DNA of 34,217 nt from an uncultured Bacteroidales bacterium (GTDB lineage: Bacteria > Bacteroidota > Bacteroidia > Bacteroidales > Bacteroidaceae). The DNA lies in NCBI GenBank assembly GCA_902770725.1, contig CACXUA010000024.1, forward strand, positions 1 to 34,217, given 5' to 3'. How positions within the stretch are numbered: the first letter of the stretch is position 1; the number at the start of each line of letters is the position of its first letter. The notes below the pieces were generated by a model. That model was given only the letters and a program-made list of their open reading frames with translations. It was not told where the DNA came from and ran no database searches. Shown piece after piece: positions 25,485 to 33,944 of the stretch. Position numbers and translations under genes: made by a program.

Positions 25485-26312
25485 ATGAGCAAGAAAGAGT
25501 ATTTGTTGGTCATCATTCTGACTTGGATTCTATGGTTTGCCATTGCTCCAATAAGAGGATACCATTTTATGTGGGCTGAAATCGCTCACAGTATTGCCTT
25601 TGTCATCTTGACTTGGTGGATGTTGACAAAATTCGCGCCAAAAGCAGGTATATGGCGACTCTTGCTGATTCTCTCGAGCCCTTGGCTGTTTGAACTTGTG
25701 ATGCGTCTCTTCACGCCTGACAATTTATTCTCGCTTCCAGTAACTGTTTTGCCGCTGTGGGCCGTTATATCTGTAGTGATATTTTACCATTATCGCAAAT
25801 TATGGATGTTGGCAATTTTTGCGGGCTTGTGGTTGTTGGGTGTTACAGAAGGTCATAAGCAATGGGCTGAATGGATTTCTTATAGAGATAAGCCCACTCT
25901 ATCGGTCGTTCTGGCTGATTGTGAGGTTTCGGACAACACACATACTTTCAAGCTTTCTGAGGTTGAATCGGAATACCTTGTGCTGGATGTCTGGTATAGT
26001 GGCTGTGGAGTTTGTCTCAAGAAGATGCCAGAAGTGGAGGCTTTGCGCAATGAATACAAAAGTAAGAAAGAGGTTAAGATCGCCTCAATCTTCGTGTGTA
26101 TGGATGATGGCGAGACGATAGAAGACGGTTGCCGCATTATGAAGGAAAGGAGTTACGATATTCCAGTTTGGGGAATAGATGCTGATAGTCCGTTATTACG
26201 CGAGTGTGAGATAAAGAGTTATCCGCGAGTTCTGATTCTCGACAAGGAGCGAAGAGTCATCTTCAATGGGAGCCTCGGTTTCGCAAAACGAAAATTAAAT
26301 ATTCTATTATGA
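25485..26312 (+). CDS. Membrane-anchored thioredoxin-like protein
   Basis: A 275-aa protein with about four N-terminal hydrophobic helices (residues 5-130, such as YLLVIILTWILWFAIAP and LWMLAIFAGLWLLG), then a soluble thioredoxin fold of the TlpA/DsbE kind. The redox motif is C174-G-V-C177 in VWYSGCGVCLKKMPEVEAL, and SYPRVLILDKERRVIFNG supplies the cis-proline loop. It probably shuttles thiol electrons in the periplasm and could serve cysteines in exported proteins. It lies 112 nt after the secreted-protein gene on the same strand. No separate promoter is clear, so an operon is possible. The exact partner is unknown. Confidence 0.82.
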   Translation: MSKKEYLLVIILTWILWFAIAPIRGYHFMWAEIAHSIAFVILTWWMLTKFAPKAGIWRLLLILSSPWLFELVMRLFTPDNLFSLPVTVLPLWAVISVVIFYHYRKLWMLAIFAGLWLLGVTEGHKQWAEWISYRDKPTLSVVLADCEVSDNTHTFKLSEVESEYLVLDVWYSGCGVCLKKMPEVEALRNEYKSKKEVKIASIFVCMDDGETIEDGCRIMKERSYDIPVWGIDADSPLLRECEIKSYPRVLILDKERRVIFNGSLGFAKRKLNILL

Positions 26313-26447
26313 AACGCTGGCTTCCTTCTCAAGGCATCCTTTCCGACGTATTTTGTATGGTTTAAGAATATTTAACGTCATTGATTGTTACAAAATACAA
26401 GACTATACGTTATAAAGAAAGAGTTTCATATATGAATATTTACCATC

Positions 26448-27050
26448 ATGAGAAAATTACTGACAGTTGTAGCACTTGCGTTCACTACCTTGACAATTAA
26501 CGCACAAGACAACCACAATTTCACCATTAAAGCTGGCGTAGGGCTTGCTTCCATAGTAGGAAGTGATGCCGATACAAAAATGAAAATCGCTGCCAAGGCT
26601 GGGGTCGCTTATGACCTGAAACTTTACAAAGGTCTCTATCTTATCCCTGAAATCGACTTTGCCTTGAAGGGATTCAACACTTCTACCGTTAATTACAACA
26701 CCCTCGACAAAGTTGTACACATGGCGTACCTTCAAGCACCTGTCATGGCCGCGTACAAATTCAACCTAAAAGAAGACAGGAAAATAGTCTTGAAGGCTGG
26801 CCCTTATTTTGCCTGCGGTCTCTTTGGAAGCAAAATCACAATCAATAACTTCTGGTCGAGTGAAGAGGTAAGCGTGTTCGACAGCGACTATGGTTTAAGG
26901 CGTTTCGACGTTGGCATCTGTACTGGCGCAGCATTTGAGCAGGGCCATTTCGCGATAGGATTGGAGTATAGCCGCGGCCTTCGCAGGCTCGCCCCCGATT
27001 TTCGTCATTACAATCAAGCTTTTGGAATCGTCCTTGGCTATCGCATATAG
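26448..27050 (+). CDS. Small outer-membrane beta-barrel protein (PorT/OmpW-like)
   Basis: A 200-aa protein with a cleavable signal peptide (MRKLLTVVALAFTTLTINAQ). The mature part alternates strand-like segments (FTIKAGVGLASIVG, MKIAAKAGVAYDLKLYKGLYL, RKIVLKAGPYFACGLFG, HFAIGLEYSRGL) and ends in a strand, GIVLGYRI. This matches the outer-membrane beta-barrel domain proteins common in Bacteroidetes (PorT-like fold). It has no distinct function signature. It follows the thioredoxin-like gene after 135 nt of AT-rich sequence and may belong to the same unit. Confidence 0.85.
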   Translation: MRKLLTVVALAFTTLTINAQDNHNFTIKAGVGLASIVGSDADTKMKIAAKAGVAYDLKLYKGLYLIPEIDFALKGFNTSTVNYNTLDKVVHMAYLQAPVMAAYKFNLKEDRKIVLKAGPYFACGLFGSKITINNFWSSEEVSVFDSDYGLRRFDVGICTGAAFEQGHFAIGLEYSRGLRRLAPDFRHYNQAFGIVLGYRI

Positions 27051-27086
27051 GAAAATCACAAAGAGCCTCGATAAGGATTCTATAAC

Positions 27087-27639
27087 ATGAAGCCACCTCT
27101 CTTCACTAAAAAAAGATGAAGTCCCTGAAGAACTTCTTGAAGAACGTCGTCCCAAATATCTGAATTCAGTAAATGATGACCTTGAACTGTCTCCGGGAGA
27201 AAGTCGGACAAACTTTGGTGACACTATTCATGTCGTCCCCAACGAGGATGTGCGAAGACTGATAGACAAGTATGTCGTATATACCGACTATCAGCCTCGC
27301 CTTGAAGGAAGCGACCGTTATTGGGGCTCAAACAGACCGGAAACACGCATTATGATAGGCCATTACTTCGATGAAAGCAGACGTCTTGTGTATCGTGACC
27401 GCTGTTACAATCTGCCAGGCTTCTCTTACCCGGCAGAGTTCTACAGTCCCGACTATTCGCAGCAGACACCACCAGAGCCGACCGACTATCGCAGGACGCT
27501 TTATTGGAATCCAAACCTCAAGTTGAATGAAGAAGGCGAAGCAGAAGTCACGTTTTACAACAACTCTCGCCAGACAACTCTGAGCATCGAAGCGGAAGGC
27601 CAGGCCCAAGACGGCACCCTCCTCTGGGGCGAGTGGTAG
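27087..27639 (+). pseudogene. Remnant of a large envelope protein (C-terminal fragment), frameshifted at an A7 tract
   Basis: From 27091 to the stop at 27639 one frame is open but has no ATG; the first alternative start is GTG at 27250. The peptide (DEVPEELLEERRPKYLNS, VVYTDYQPRLEGSDRYWG, LPGFSYPAEFYSPDY, DYRRTLYWNPNLKLNEEGEA) resembles the very C terminus of roughly 900-aa Bacteroidetes envelope proteins with carboxypeptidase-regulatory or TonB-plug domains. An ATG at 27087 begins MKPPLFTKK, then meets a run of seven A (27108-27114); losing one A would join it to the longer frame and give about 183 aa. I read it as a decayed fragment, with a slippage-controlled short gene as the alternative. 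Confidence 0.6.
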
Positions 27640-27732
27640 AATCCACATCAAGGACGGAAAGAAAATCTCTTCCCACATCCTGACTCCGTCGAGCTACTTT
27701 TGCACCTGACAATAAAAATAAATAGAATTTAT

Positions 27733-27789
27733 TTTGTTTTGTGCTTGCTTATTCGTACCTTTACGCCCGAAATGTACGTTTTTAACGTA
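27733..27789 (+). promoter_or_regulatory. Promoter and start-codon-proximal hairpin of the FAH-family gene
   Basis: TTTG (27733-27736) and TACCTTTA (27756-27763), 19 nt apart, fit the promoter consensus apart from the last base. Then TACGTT (27775-27780) and AACGTA (27784-27789) form a perfect 6-bp hairpin with a TTT loop, ending 2 nt before the ATG at 27792. Confidence 0.6.
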
Positions 27790-27791
27790 AA

Positions 27792-28412
27792 ATGAAGATA
27801 TTCGGTATAGGAATGAACTATGCAGCACACAATAAAGAGCTGCAAAATTCGTTATTAAATATAGAAGCCCCTGTGGTCTTCACGAAGGCGGACTCTGCGC
27901 TGCTCTCAGGCGGCAAGCCGTTCTTCATCCCTGCATACACGAAGCGCTGCGACTACGAAACGGAGCTTTGTGTACGCATTAACCATTTGGGCAGGAGCAT
28001 CCCCGAACGCTTTGCCCATCGCTACTACGACGAGGTGACGGTGGGCATCGACTTCACGGCAAGGGATATGCAGGAGGAGCTACGGCAGAAAGGACTGCCC
28101 TGGGACCTCTGCAAAGGCTTCGACGGAAGTGCCGCCATCGGCAAATGGATGCCACTCTCCCACTACGGAAAAGACATTCAGAACCTGCACTTCCACCTGC
28201 TCCGTAACGGCGAAAAGGTGCAAGAAGGCCACACAGCCGACATGCTCTTCGGAGTCGATAAACTGGTGAGCTTCATCAGCCAGTTCTTCACGCTCAAGAC
28301 GGGCGACATCATCTTCACAGGAACACCTGTTGGAGTTGGCCCAGTCAACGTGGAAGACCATCTGGAGGGTTACCTCGAAGGAGAGAAAGTATTGGAATTT
28401 AATGTGAAATAA
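27792..28412 (+). CDS. Fumarylacetoacetate hydrolase (FAH) family protein
   Basis: A 206-aa cytoplasmic protein covering the complete FAH catalytic fold. It shows GIGMNYAAHNKE at the N terminus, the metal-binding DYETELCVRI (E56, E58) with VGIDFTARDMQ supplying the third acidic ligand, GFDGSAAIGKWMP, and the late glycine-rich FTGTPVGVGPV. Family members are C-C hydrolases, decarboxylases or oxaloacetate tautomerases; the substrate here is not decidable. The position directly upstream of porU, porV and ispF is, from memory, common in Bacteroidales. A dedicated promoter precedes it, and it may lead the transcript for porU and porV. Confidence 0.9.
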   Translation: MKIFGIGMNYAAHNKELQNSLLNIEAPVVFTKADSALLSGGKPFFIPAYTKRCDYETELCVRINHLGRSIPERFAHRYYDEVTVGIDFTARDMQEELRQKGLPWDLCKGFDGSAAIGKWMPLSHYGKDIQNLHFHLLRNGEKVQEGHTADMLFGVDKLVSFISQFFTLKTGDIIFTGTPVGVGPVNVEDHLEGYLEGEKVLEFNVK

Positions 28413-28438
28413 GGACCCCCTACCCCCTTTTTGGGGGG
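28411..28438 (+). repeat. Palindromic dispersed repeat, copy 2
   Basis: CCCCC (28423-28427) and GGGGG (28433-28437) flank five T, preceded by AAGGACCCCCTA. The reverse complement reads like the repeat at 10161-10188. It lies between the FAH-family gene and porU, overlapping the FAH stop codon. Confidence 0.6.
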
Positions 28439-28455
28439 AACAAATATCAACTCGT

Positions 28456-30198
28456 ATGAAACGAATTTATACTATATGCCTGATGCTTATTGCTTTGACA
28501 CAAGGCATCATCGCTCAACAGGAGTTGACGTTCACCAGCCTCGACTGGAACGAAATGAAGATTGACTCCGTGCTACCCGTATATACTGAAGTCGTGCCAC
28601 TCGAGACAGACTACAGGACACACACCTACACCGTCTCCCTGCTCTACCCAGAGTATGCTGCACTCAGTTCGAAGGAGGCTGAAGTGGCTGCACGTTTCGA
28701 CAGCCTCATCAGCGAGACGATTGATGTAGAAACGTTCGTCGGCATCGAACGCGGCAATGGATTGCTTGACATCTCGTTCATCCCCATCCGTCGTCAAGGC
28801 TCGAAATACGAGAAACTCATCAGCGCACAAATCGTCATCAATGCTAACACAAGTGGCAGACTCAATGCCCCCAGAAAAGGAACTGCCAGCGAGGGACGCT
28901 ACGCAGATAACTCCAAACTGGCAAGCGGCAAATGGGTGAAGGTTAGCATCAAGGAGGACGGCCTCTATCAGTTCTCTCGAGCATCACTTAAGAAGATGGG
29001 CTTCAGCAACCCCGACAACGTGCACCTCTATGGCTACGGCGGTCACTTGCTGCCCGAGCTCATACGTCAGGGGACACATTACGACGACCTGGTCGAAGTG
29101 CCTCTCTACTACAACAGCCAGACTGACAGTTGGATCTTCTGGGGCAACGGACTTGTTCATTGGAACGGAGACACACGCATCAGCAACACTTTTGCCCGCA
29201 ACGCCTATTACTTCCTGACTCAAGAAGACGCACCATCAAAGATGGAGACGCTCACTTTCGACGCAAGTCTGCCTCGACAAACTTACAACACCGCAAGGGC
29301 ACACACCCTCCACGAGAAGGACTTATTCGCTTGGTTCTCTACCGGACGTCACCTCTTTGATTTCGACAACTACGCCAGCAACAACTCTCACAACTACACT
29401 CTCAACGCAATAGATCCTGCTGGCAATGGGAAACTGACTGTAGTCTTCACCAGTTCATCACCTTTAACCAACGTCGTCAACGTCACCACTAATGGGACAG
29501 CTATGGGCAGTTTCAATGTGGCACCTCCTGGAGACTATACCTATGCCACCTCTGCGACACGAGAGTATGACATGACTGCCATAGGCACACCCGCTACGCT
29601 CAATGTGAACCTTCGCTCCGAATCAGGGAAGATAGCACGTCTGGATTACCTTGCCTATAGCTACGACCGCAAACTCAGCACAGCTGCAGAGGGTTACGTC
29701 GACTTCTCCCATCAAGGGGCTGAAGCCGCTCGGTTCAACATCTCCGGCACCAACGTAAAGGTCATCCGCACAGGCAGTCCTGGAGTAAAGGATGCCCTTG
29801 TTGCCGGCACACAGGAAGGCAACACCTACACCATCAATGTTGATAACGGTGGAGATCACTTCGTAGCATTCAACACGGCAGCTAACTTCCCAGAGCCAAC
29901 CTACGTGGGGAACATCGAGAACCAAAACCTGCATAGCCTCGACAGCATCGACATGGTCATCATTGTGCCTACGAGCGGTAAGTTACTCTCCGAAGCAAAA
30001 CGTCTTGCCGACGCACATCGACTTTACGATGGAATGAATGTTGCTATCGTCCGTGCAGACCAAGTCTATAACGAATTCTCCAGCGGCACGCCAGACCCGA
30101 CTGCATACCGTCTCCTCATGAAGATGCTTTATGACAAGGCAGCCACGATACCTGTTGCTCTTCGGCGACTGCGCATGGGACAACCGAATGCTTTCTAG
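28456..30198 (+). CDS. porU: Type IX secretion sortase PorU, N-terminal part (frameshifted)
   Basis: First part of PorU, the cell-surface cysteine protease that removes the C-terminal sorting domain of type IX cargo and links cargo to A-LPS. The 580-aa frame has a signal peptide (MKRIYTICLMLIALTQGIIAQ), the N-terminal beta region (FTSLDWNEMKIDSVLPVY, SLLYPEYAAL) and the start of the gingipain-like C25 domain (WVKVSIKEDGLYQFSRASLKKMG, then NVHLYGYGGHLLPE, then MVIIVPTSGKLLSEAKRLAD). It holds until DPTAYRLLMKMLYDKA near 30141, then goes off frame and ends in a short unrelated tail. The rest of PorU continues one nucleotide away in the frame ending at 32185. Biological inactivation and an assembly indel are both possible. 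Confidence 0.88.
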   Translation: MKRIYTICLMLIALTQGIIAQQELTFTSLDWNEMKIDSVLPVYTEVVPLETDYRTHTYTVSLLYPEYAALSSKEAEVAARFDSLISETIDVETFVGIERGNGLLDISFIPIRRQGSKYEKLISAQIVINANTSGRLNAPRKGTASEGRYADNSKLASGKWVKVSIKEDGLYQFSRASLKKMGFSNPDNVHLYGYGGHLLPELIRQGTHYDDLVEVPLYYNSQTDSWIFWGNGLVHWNGDTRISNTFARNAYYFLTQEDAPSKMETLTFDASLPRQTYNTARAHTLHEKDLFAWFSTGRHLFDFDNYASNNSHNYTLNAIDPAGNGKLTVVFTSSSPLTNVVNVTTNGTAMGSFNVAPPGDYTYATSATREYDMTAIGTPATLNVNLRSESGKIARLDYLAYSYDRKLSTAAEGYVDFSHQGAEAARFNISGTNVKVIRTGSPGVKDALVAGTQEGNTYTINVDNGGDHFVAFNTAANFPEPTYVGNIENQNLHSLDSIDMVIIVPTSGKLLSEAKRLADAHRLYDGMNVAIVRADQVYNEFSSGTPDPTAYRLLMKMLYDKAATIPVALRRLRMGQPNAF

Positions 30199-32185
30199 CG
30201 CCTGGATGAACAACAATCCCGACGACTACTTGCTCTGTTACGAAAGTGAAAACAGCTTCAGCGACACAAAGAGCTACGTCATGGAAGATTACTTTGGCTT
30301 GCTCGACGATGGCGAAGGCTACAATCCACTTCGCGAGAAGAGCGACATAGGCATCGGGCGATTCCCCGTCACCATGATTTCCGATGCCAAAATCATGGTC
30401 GACAAGAGTATTACATACATGAGCAATCAAAATGCTGGCCCATGGAAGAATCTTGTTTACATGTTGGGCGACGACGGAGACCAAAACGAACATATGCGCT
30501 ATGCCAATAATGTGGCAGAGAACATCATCTCCAGATACCCAGACATGGAAGTGCATAAGATTATGTGGGATGCATACATCCGTGTCAGCTCAGCAAACAG
30601 CAACACCTATCCCGAAGCAGCAAAACAGATAAAGAAACAAATGGCAGACGGTGCACTCGTGATGAACTATACAGGACATGCTGGCCCACACGCATTCAGC
30701 CATGAGTATGTGATACTACGTGAGAACTTCGAGACAATCAAGAGCACTAGACTGCCGCTTTGGGTTACTTGCGCATGCGATGTCATGCCCTTCGACTCGA
30801 ACAACAGTAACATAGGTGAAGCCGCTGTTCTGAACCCGACAGGTGGCGCTCTTGCTTTCTACGGGACAACGCGTACTGTCTTTGCCAGTCAGAACTACAA
30901 CATGAATCGCTACTTCATGCAATACCTCTTTGCCCATAACACAACTGGCAAGGAAGGTCGCAACCGCATTGGCGATGCCATACGTCTGGCAAAGAACAGC
31001 ATTATCAGCGACGGTCGTGAAGCCGGTTACATGGAGAACAAGTTGCAATATGCGTTGCTTGGCGACCCAGCCCTAACCATGGGCAATCCGCTTCAGAAGA
31101 TTGTCTTGGATAAGATTAACGATCAAGAAGTGAATGGAACCTCCATCCCTCTGAAAGCAGGCGAGCGAGTAAAACTAACCGGACACGTCGAGCAGGCTGA
31201 TGGCACAACTATGACAACCTTCAACGGCATCGTGTACACCCGCCTCTTCGACAACAAGGAAACCATCGTCTGCCTCAACAATGCAGGAGCAGCCAGCGAG
31301 GCATTTACCTTTACCGAGCGTAATGGACTGCTCCATGAGTCACAAGACAGCATACGAGCTGGATTGTTCAGCGAGGAATTCATCATCCCCGTTGACATCA
31401 ACTTCAGCAACGAAAACGGGCGACTCGTCTTCTATGCCATCAACGATGCAGGCAATATTGAAGCCAATGGTTATAACGAAGACATTCCTATTGGTGGCAT
31501 TGTGGATAACACCGACTTCGACAAGGACGGCCCGCAGATATTTGCTTACCTCAATGACGAGGACTTCCAGAATGGAGGCAAAGTCAATGCAACACCTCTC
31601 TTCGTGGCACAACTTACCGATGCCAGCGGCATCAGTTCCAGCGGAAATGGTATTGGGCACGACCTCTCGCTTTGCATTGATGGGAGAAGCGACCTGACCT
31701 ATAACATCAACGAGTATTATAAGCATGAGTTCGGAGACTTTACAAAGGGTTCCGTTGCCTATAATATCCCTGCACTCCCGAACGGCTCACACAGCCTTAC
31801 CTTCCGTGCTTGGGATGTACTGAACAATACTAGCCAGACGACTCTCGACTTCGTGGTCGACGAAGAGATGCCAACAAACATTCTGCGCCTTATGGCAAGT
31901 CAGAATCCTGCAATTACCAGCACGAACTTTATGGTGAGCTACGACCTGCCAGGCAGCGAATGTGATTTCGTCATCGAGGTTTTCGACTTCTCCGGTCGTC
32001 GCATCTGGGCTCATGAAGAGAGTGCAGGAGAATCCAGCGGCATATATACTGTAACCTGGAACCTAACCAATGGAGCAGGTGCCAAAGTTGATACTGGCAT
32101 CTACCTTTATCGCTGCAGAGTGAGGTGCGGACAGAGCAAATGGACCTCAAAGACACAAAAAATCATGGTTCGGAACAATAAATGA
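30131..32185 (+). CDS. porU: Type IX secretion sortase PorU, C-terminal part (frameshifted)
   Basis: Continuation of PorU in the +1 frame. True homology begins at PRYLLLFGDCAWDNRM (about 30143); the ATG at 30131 is a chance start. It contains the C25 catalytic residues: His at 30677-30679 in NYTGHAGPHAFSHE and Cys at 30776-30778 in WVTCACDVMPFD (the second Cys aligns with the nucleophile). An immunoglobulin-like region and a C-terminal sorting-type domain follow (FVIEVFDFSGRRIWAHEE, DTGIYLYRCRV, KTQKIMVRNNK). Joined to the upstream part, the protein would be about 1243 aa, normal for PorU. All catalytic parts survive, so one corrected base would restore it. porV follows after 25 nt. Confidence 0.88.
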   Translation: MTRQPRYLLLFGDCAWDNRMLSSAWMNNNPDDYLLCYESENSFSDTKSYVMEDYFGLLDDGEGYNPLREKSDIGIGRFPVTMISDAKIMVDKSITYMSNQNAGPWKNLVYMLGDDGDQNEHMRYANNVAENIISRYPDMEVHKIMWDAYIRVSSANSNTYPEAAKQIKKQMADGALVMNYTGHAGPHAFSHEYVILRENFETIKSTRLPLWVTCACDVMPFDSNNSNIGEAAVLNPTGGALAFYGTTRTVFASQNYNMNRYFMQYLFAHNTTGKEGRNRIGDAIRLAKNSIISDGREAGYMENKLQYALLGDPALTMGNPLQKIVLDKINDQEVNGTSIPLKAGERVKLTGHVEQADGTTMTTFNGIVYTRLFDNKETIVCLNNAGAASEAFTFTERNGLLHESQDSIRAGLFSEEFIIPVDINFSNENGRLVFYAINDAGNIEANGYNEDIPIGGIVDNTDFDKDGPQIFAYLNDEDFQNGGKVNATPLFVAQLTDASGISSSGNGIGHDLSLCIDGRSDLTYNINEYYKHEFGDFTKGSVAYNIPALPNGSHSLTFRAWDVLNNTSQTTLDFVVDEEMPTNILRLMASQNPAITSTNFMVSYDLPGSECDFVIEVFDFSGRRIWAHEESAGESSGIYTVTWNLTNGAGAKVDTGIYLYRCRVRCGQSKWTSKTQKIMVRNNK

Positions 32186-32210
32186 GGCCTCTGTGCAGTT
32201 ATTATAGAGT

Positions 32211-33398
32211 ATGAAAGCACACAGAATCATCCGCATCCTGTTGCTGCTCGCATTATGCAGCACAGAAGTTGTCCTTGCACAGGACAAACAGAATATGTTC
32301 AATCCCGTGAACACTAGCGTGACATCTCTTTCCATTGCCCCAGATGCTCGCGGTGGTGCCATGGGTGATATTGGTGCCGCTACTGAAGCAGACATCTACT
32401 CGCAGTATTGGAATCCGGCCAAGTATCCTTTCAACGTTGCCCGCGCTGGTGTTGGCGTCAGCTACACACCTTGGTTGCGTAAACTGGTGAATGATATTAA
32501 CCTCGCCAATGTAACTGGATTCTATCGTATAGGCGACTATAGTGCCGTACATGCTTCCCTTCGTTACTTCAGTCTGGGTGATGTTTACATCGATGGCTAT
32601 GATGACAACATGACCATCAGGCCTTATGAAATGGCAATTGATGCAGGTTATAGCCGAATGCTCAGTGAGAGATTCTCTATGGCTGTCAACTTGCGTTTCA
32701 TCCTTTCCGACATCAAGTATGACTTCAACGAGGATAGTCGTCCTGGCAAAGCATTTGCTGCTGATATCGCCATGTACCGTCTGGGATACTTCATGGCAGG
32801 CAACCGCGAATGCAGTTTTGGCTGGGGTCTTAATATCAGTAACATTGGCTCCAAGATATCCTTTGGCGGCAGCAACTATTCCGAGTTCATTCCTACCAAT
32901 CTTCGTTTAGGCTGCTGTTTGACGATTCCCTTCAACGAGTACAACAAGTTTAGCATAAGTGCGGACATGAACAAGCTTCTTGTGCCTACCTATCCCAAGC
33001 AAAAAACAGAAGAAGGCGAATCCGATGAAGATTACAATGCTCGCGTAGAAAAAGAGTACTACGAAGTATCTTCCATTGCCGGCATCTTCAAGAGTTTTGG
33101 TGATGCTCCTGACGGTTTCAAGGAAGAGATGCGGGAGATTCAATGGAGTCTCGGTGCCGAATACACATACAACGACCGATTTATGCTACGTGCAGGCTAT
33201 CATCATGAAAACCAGTACAAGGGTAACCGTAAGTACTTCACCGTTGGTGCTGGCTTCCATATGAGTGTCTTCACTGTCGACGCAGCCTATGTCTTCTCTA
33301 CGGCACAGACCAATCCGTTGGACCAGACCATGCGCTTCTCGCTCGGCTTTGACCTTGATGGTATGCGCGACCTCTTCGGGAAGATGAGAAGAAGATAA
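32211..33398 (+). CDS. porV: Type IX secretion outer-membrane shuttle PorV (LptO)
   Basis: FadL-like 14-stranded outer-membrane barrel that accepts cargo from the SprA (Sov) translocon and delivers it to PorU; 395 aa, family length. The signal peptide MKAHRIIRILLLLALCS is followed by the signature N terminus (PVNTSVTSLSIAPDARGGAMG, IGAATEADIYSQYWNPAKY), which identifies PorV. Strand-like segments include WSLGAEYTYNDRFMLRAGYH and YFTVGAGFHMSVFTVDAAYV; it ends QTMRFSLGFDLDGMRDLF. A charged insert (TEEGESDEDYNARVEKEYYE) is probably an extracellular loop. It sits 25 nt after porU, matching the porU-porV pairing in other Bacteroidetes. The remaining type IX core genes (porK to porN, sprA) are outside the window. 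Confidence 0.94.
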   Translation: MKAHRIIRILLLLALCSTEVVLAQDKQNMFNPVNTSVTSLSIAPDARGGAMGDIGAATEADIYSQYWNPAKYPFNVARAGVGVSYTPWLRKLVNDINLANVTGFYRIGDYSAVHASLRYFSLGDVYIDGYDDNMTIRPYEMAIDAGYSRMLSERFSMAVNLRFILSDIKYDFNEDSRPGKAFAADIAMYRLGYFMAGNRECSFGWGLNISNIGSKISFGGSNYSEFIPTNLRLGCCLTIPFNEYNKFSISADMNKLLVPTYPKQKTEEGESDEDYNARVEKEYYEVSSIAGIFKSFGDAPDGFKEEMREIQWSLGAEYTYNDRFMLRAGYHHENQYKGNRKYFTVGAGFHMSVFTVDAAYVFSTAQTNPLDQTMRFSLGFDLDGMRDLFGKMRRR

Positions 33399-33400
33399 AA

Positions 33401-33431
33401 AGCCCCTCTCCTAACCTCCCCCAAGGGGAGG
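33401..33431 (-). repeat. Palindromic dispersed repeat, copy 3
   Basis: CCTCCCC (33415-33421) pairs with GGGGAGG (33425-33431), preceded by AGCCCCTCTCCTAA. Its reverse complement matches the copy at 10161-10188 over most of its length. It starts 2 nt after the porV stop and may act as its 3' hairpin. Confidence 0.7.
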
Positions 33432-33452
33432 AACTTCAATGGTCAATATTCA

Positions 33453-33935
33453 ATGTTCAATAAAATAAGGGTTGGTTTTGGTTTCGATGTCCATCAACTT
33501 GTAGAAGGACGTGAGTTGTGGCTGGGTGGCATACGCTTCGAGCACTCGAAGGGATTGCTGGGTCACAGCGATGCTGACGTCCTGATTCATGCTATTTGCG
33601 ATGCTTTGCTGGGTGCCGCCAACATGCGCGACATCGGTTATCACTTCCCCGACAATAGCGACGAGTTCCATAACATCGACAGCAAGATTCTCCTTCGCAA
33701 GACGATTGACCTCATCGCCACGAAAGGCTACTCAGTAGGCAACATCGATGCGACGGTTTGTGCCGAGCAGCCTAAGCTGAAGGCACGCATCCCCGAAATG
33801 CAGCAATGCCTTGCCGATGTGATGGGCATTGACGTGGATGCTGTTTCCATCAAGGCTACGACCACAGAGAAGTTAGGCTTCACTGGTCGCGAAGAGGGCA
33901 TCTCTGCTTATGCAACAGTCCTCATTGAGAAATAG
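33453..33935 (+). CDS. ispF: 2-C-methyl-D-erythritol 2,4-cyclodiphosphate synthase
   Basis: Cyclises CDP-methylerythritol 2-phosphate in the non-mevalonate isoprenoid pathway; 160 aa, a trimeric cytoplasmic zinc enzyme. Zinc ligands D12 and H14 (GFGFDVHQL) and H46 (GHSDADVLIHA) are present, followed by the substrate motifs DIGYHFPD and the late KATTTEKLGFTGREEGI. The ATG at 33453 gives the normal N terminus. The gene follows porV across a palindromic repeat; the acyltransferase starts 10 nt after its stop. Confident. Confidence 0.97.
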   Translation: MFNKIRVGFGFDVHQLVEGRELWLGGIRFEHSKGLLGHSDADVLIHAICDALLGAANMRDIGYHFPDNSDEFHNIDSKILLRKTIDLIATKGYSVGNIDATVCAEQPKLKARIPEMQQCLADVMGIDVDAVSIKATTTEKLGFTGREEGISAYATVLIEK

Positions 33936-33944
33936 CCCTTTCCC

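Noticed and set aside
28456-32185. Programmed ribosomal frameshifting in porU
   Set aside because: No slippery heptamer or downstream pseudoknot is evident at 30130-30150, and PorU is normally a single frame.
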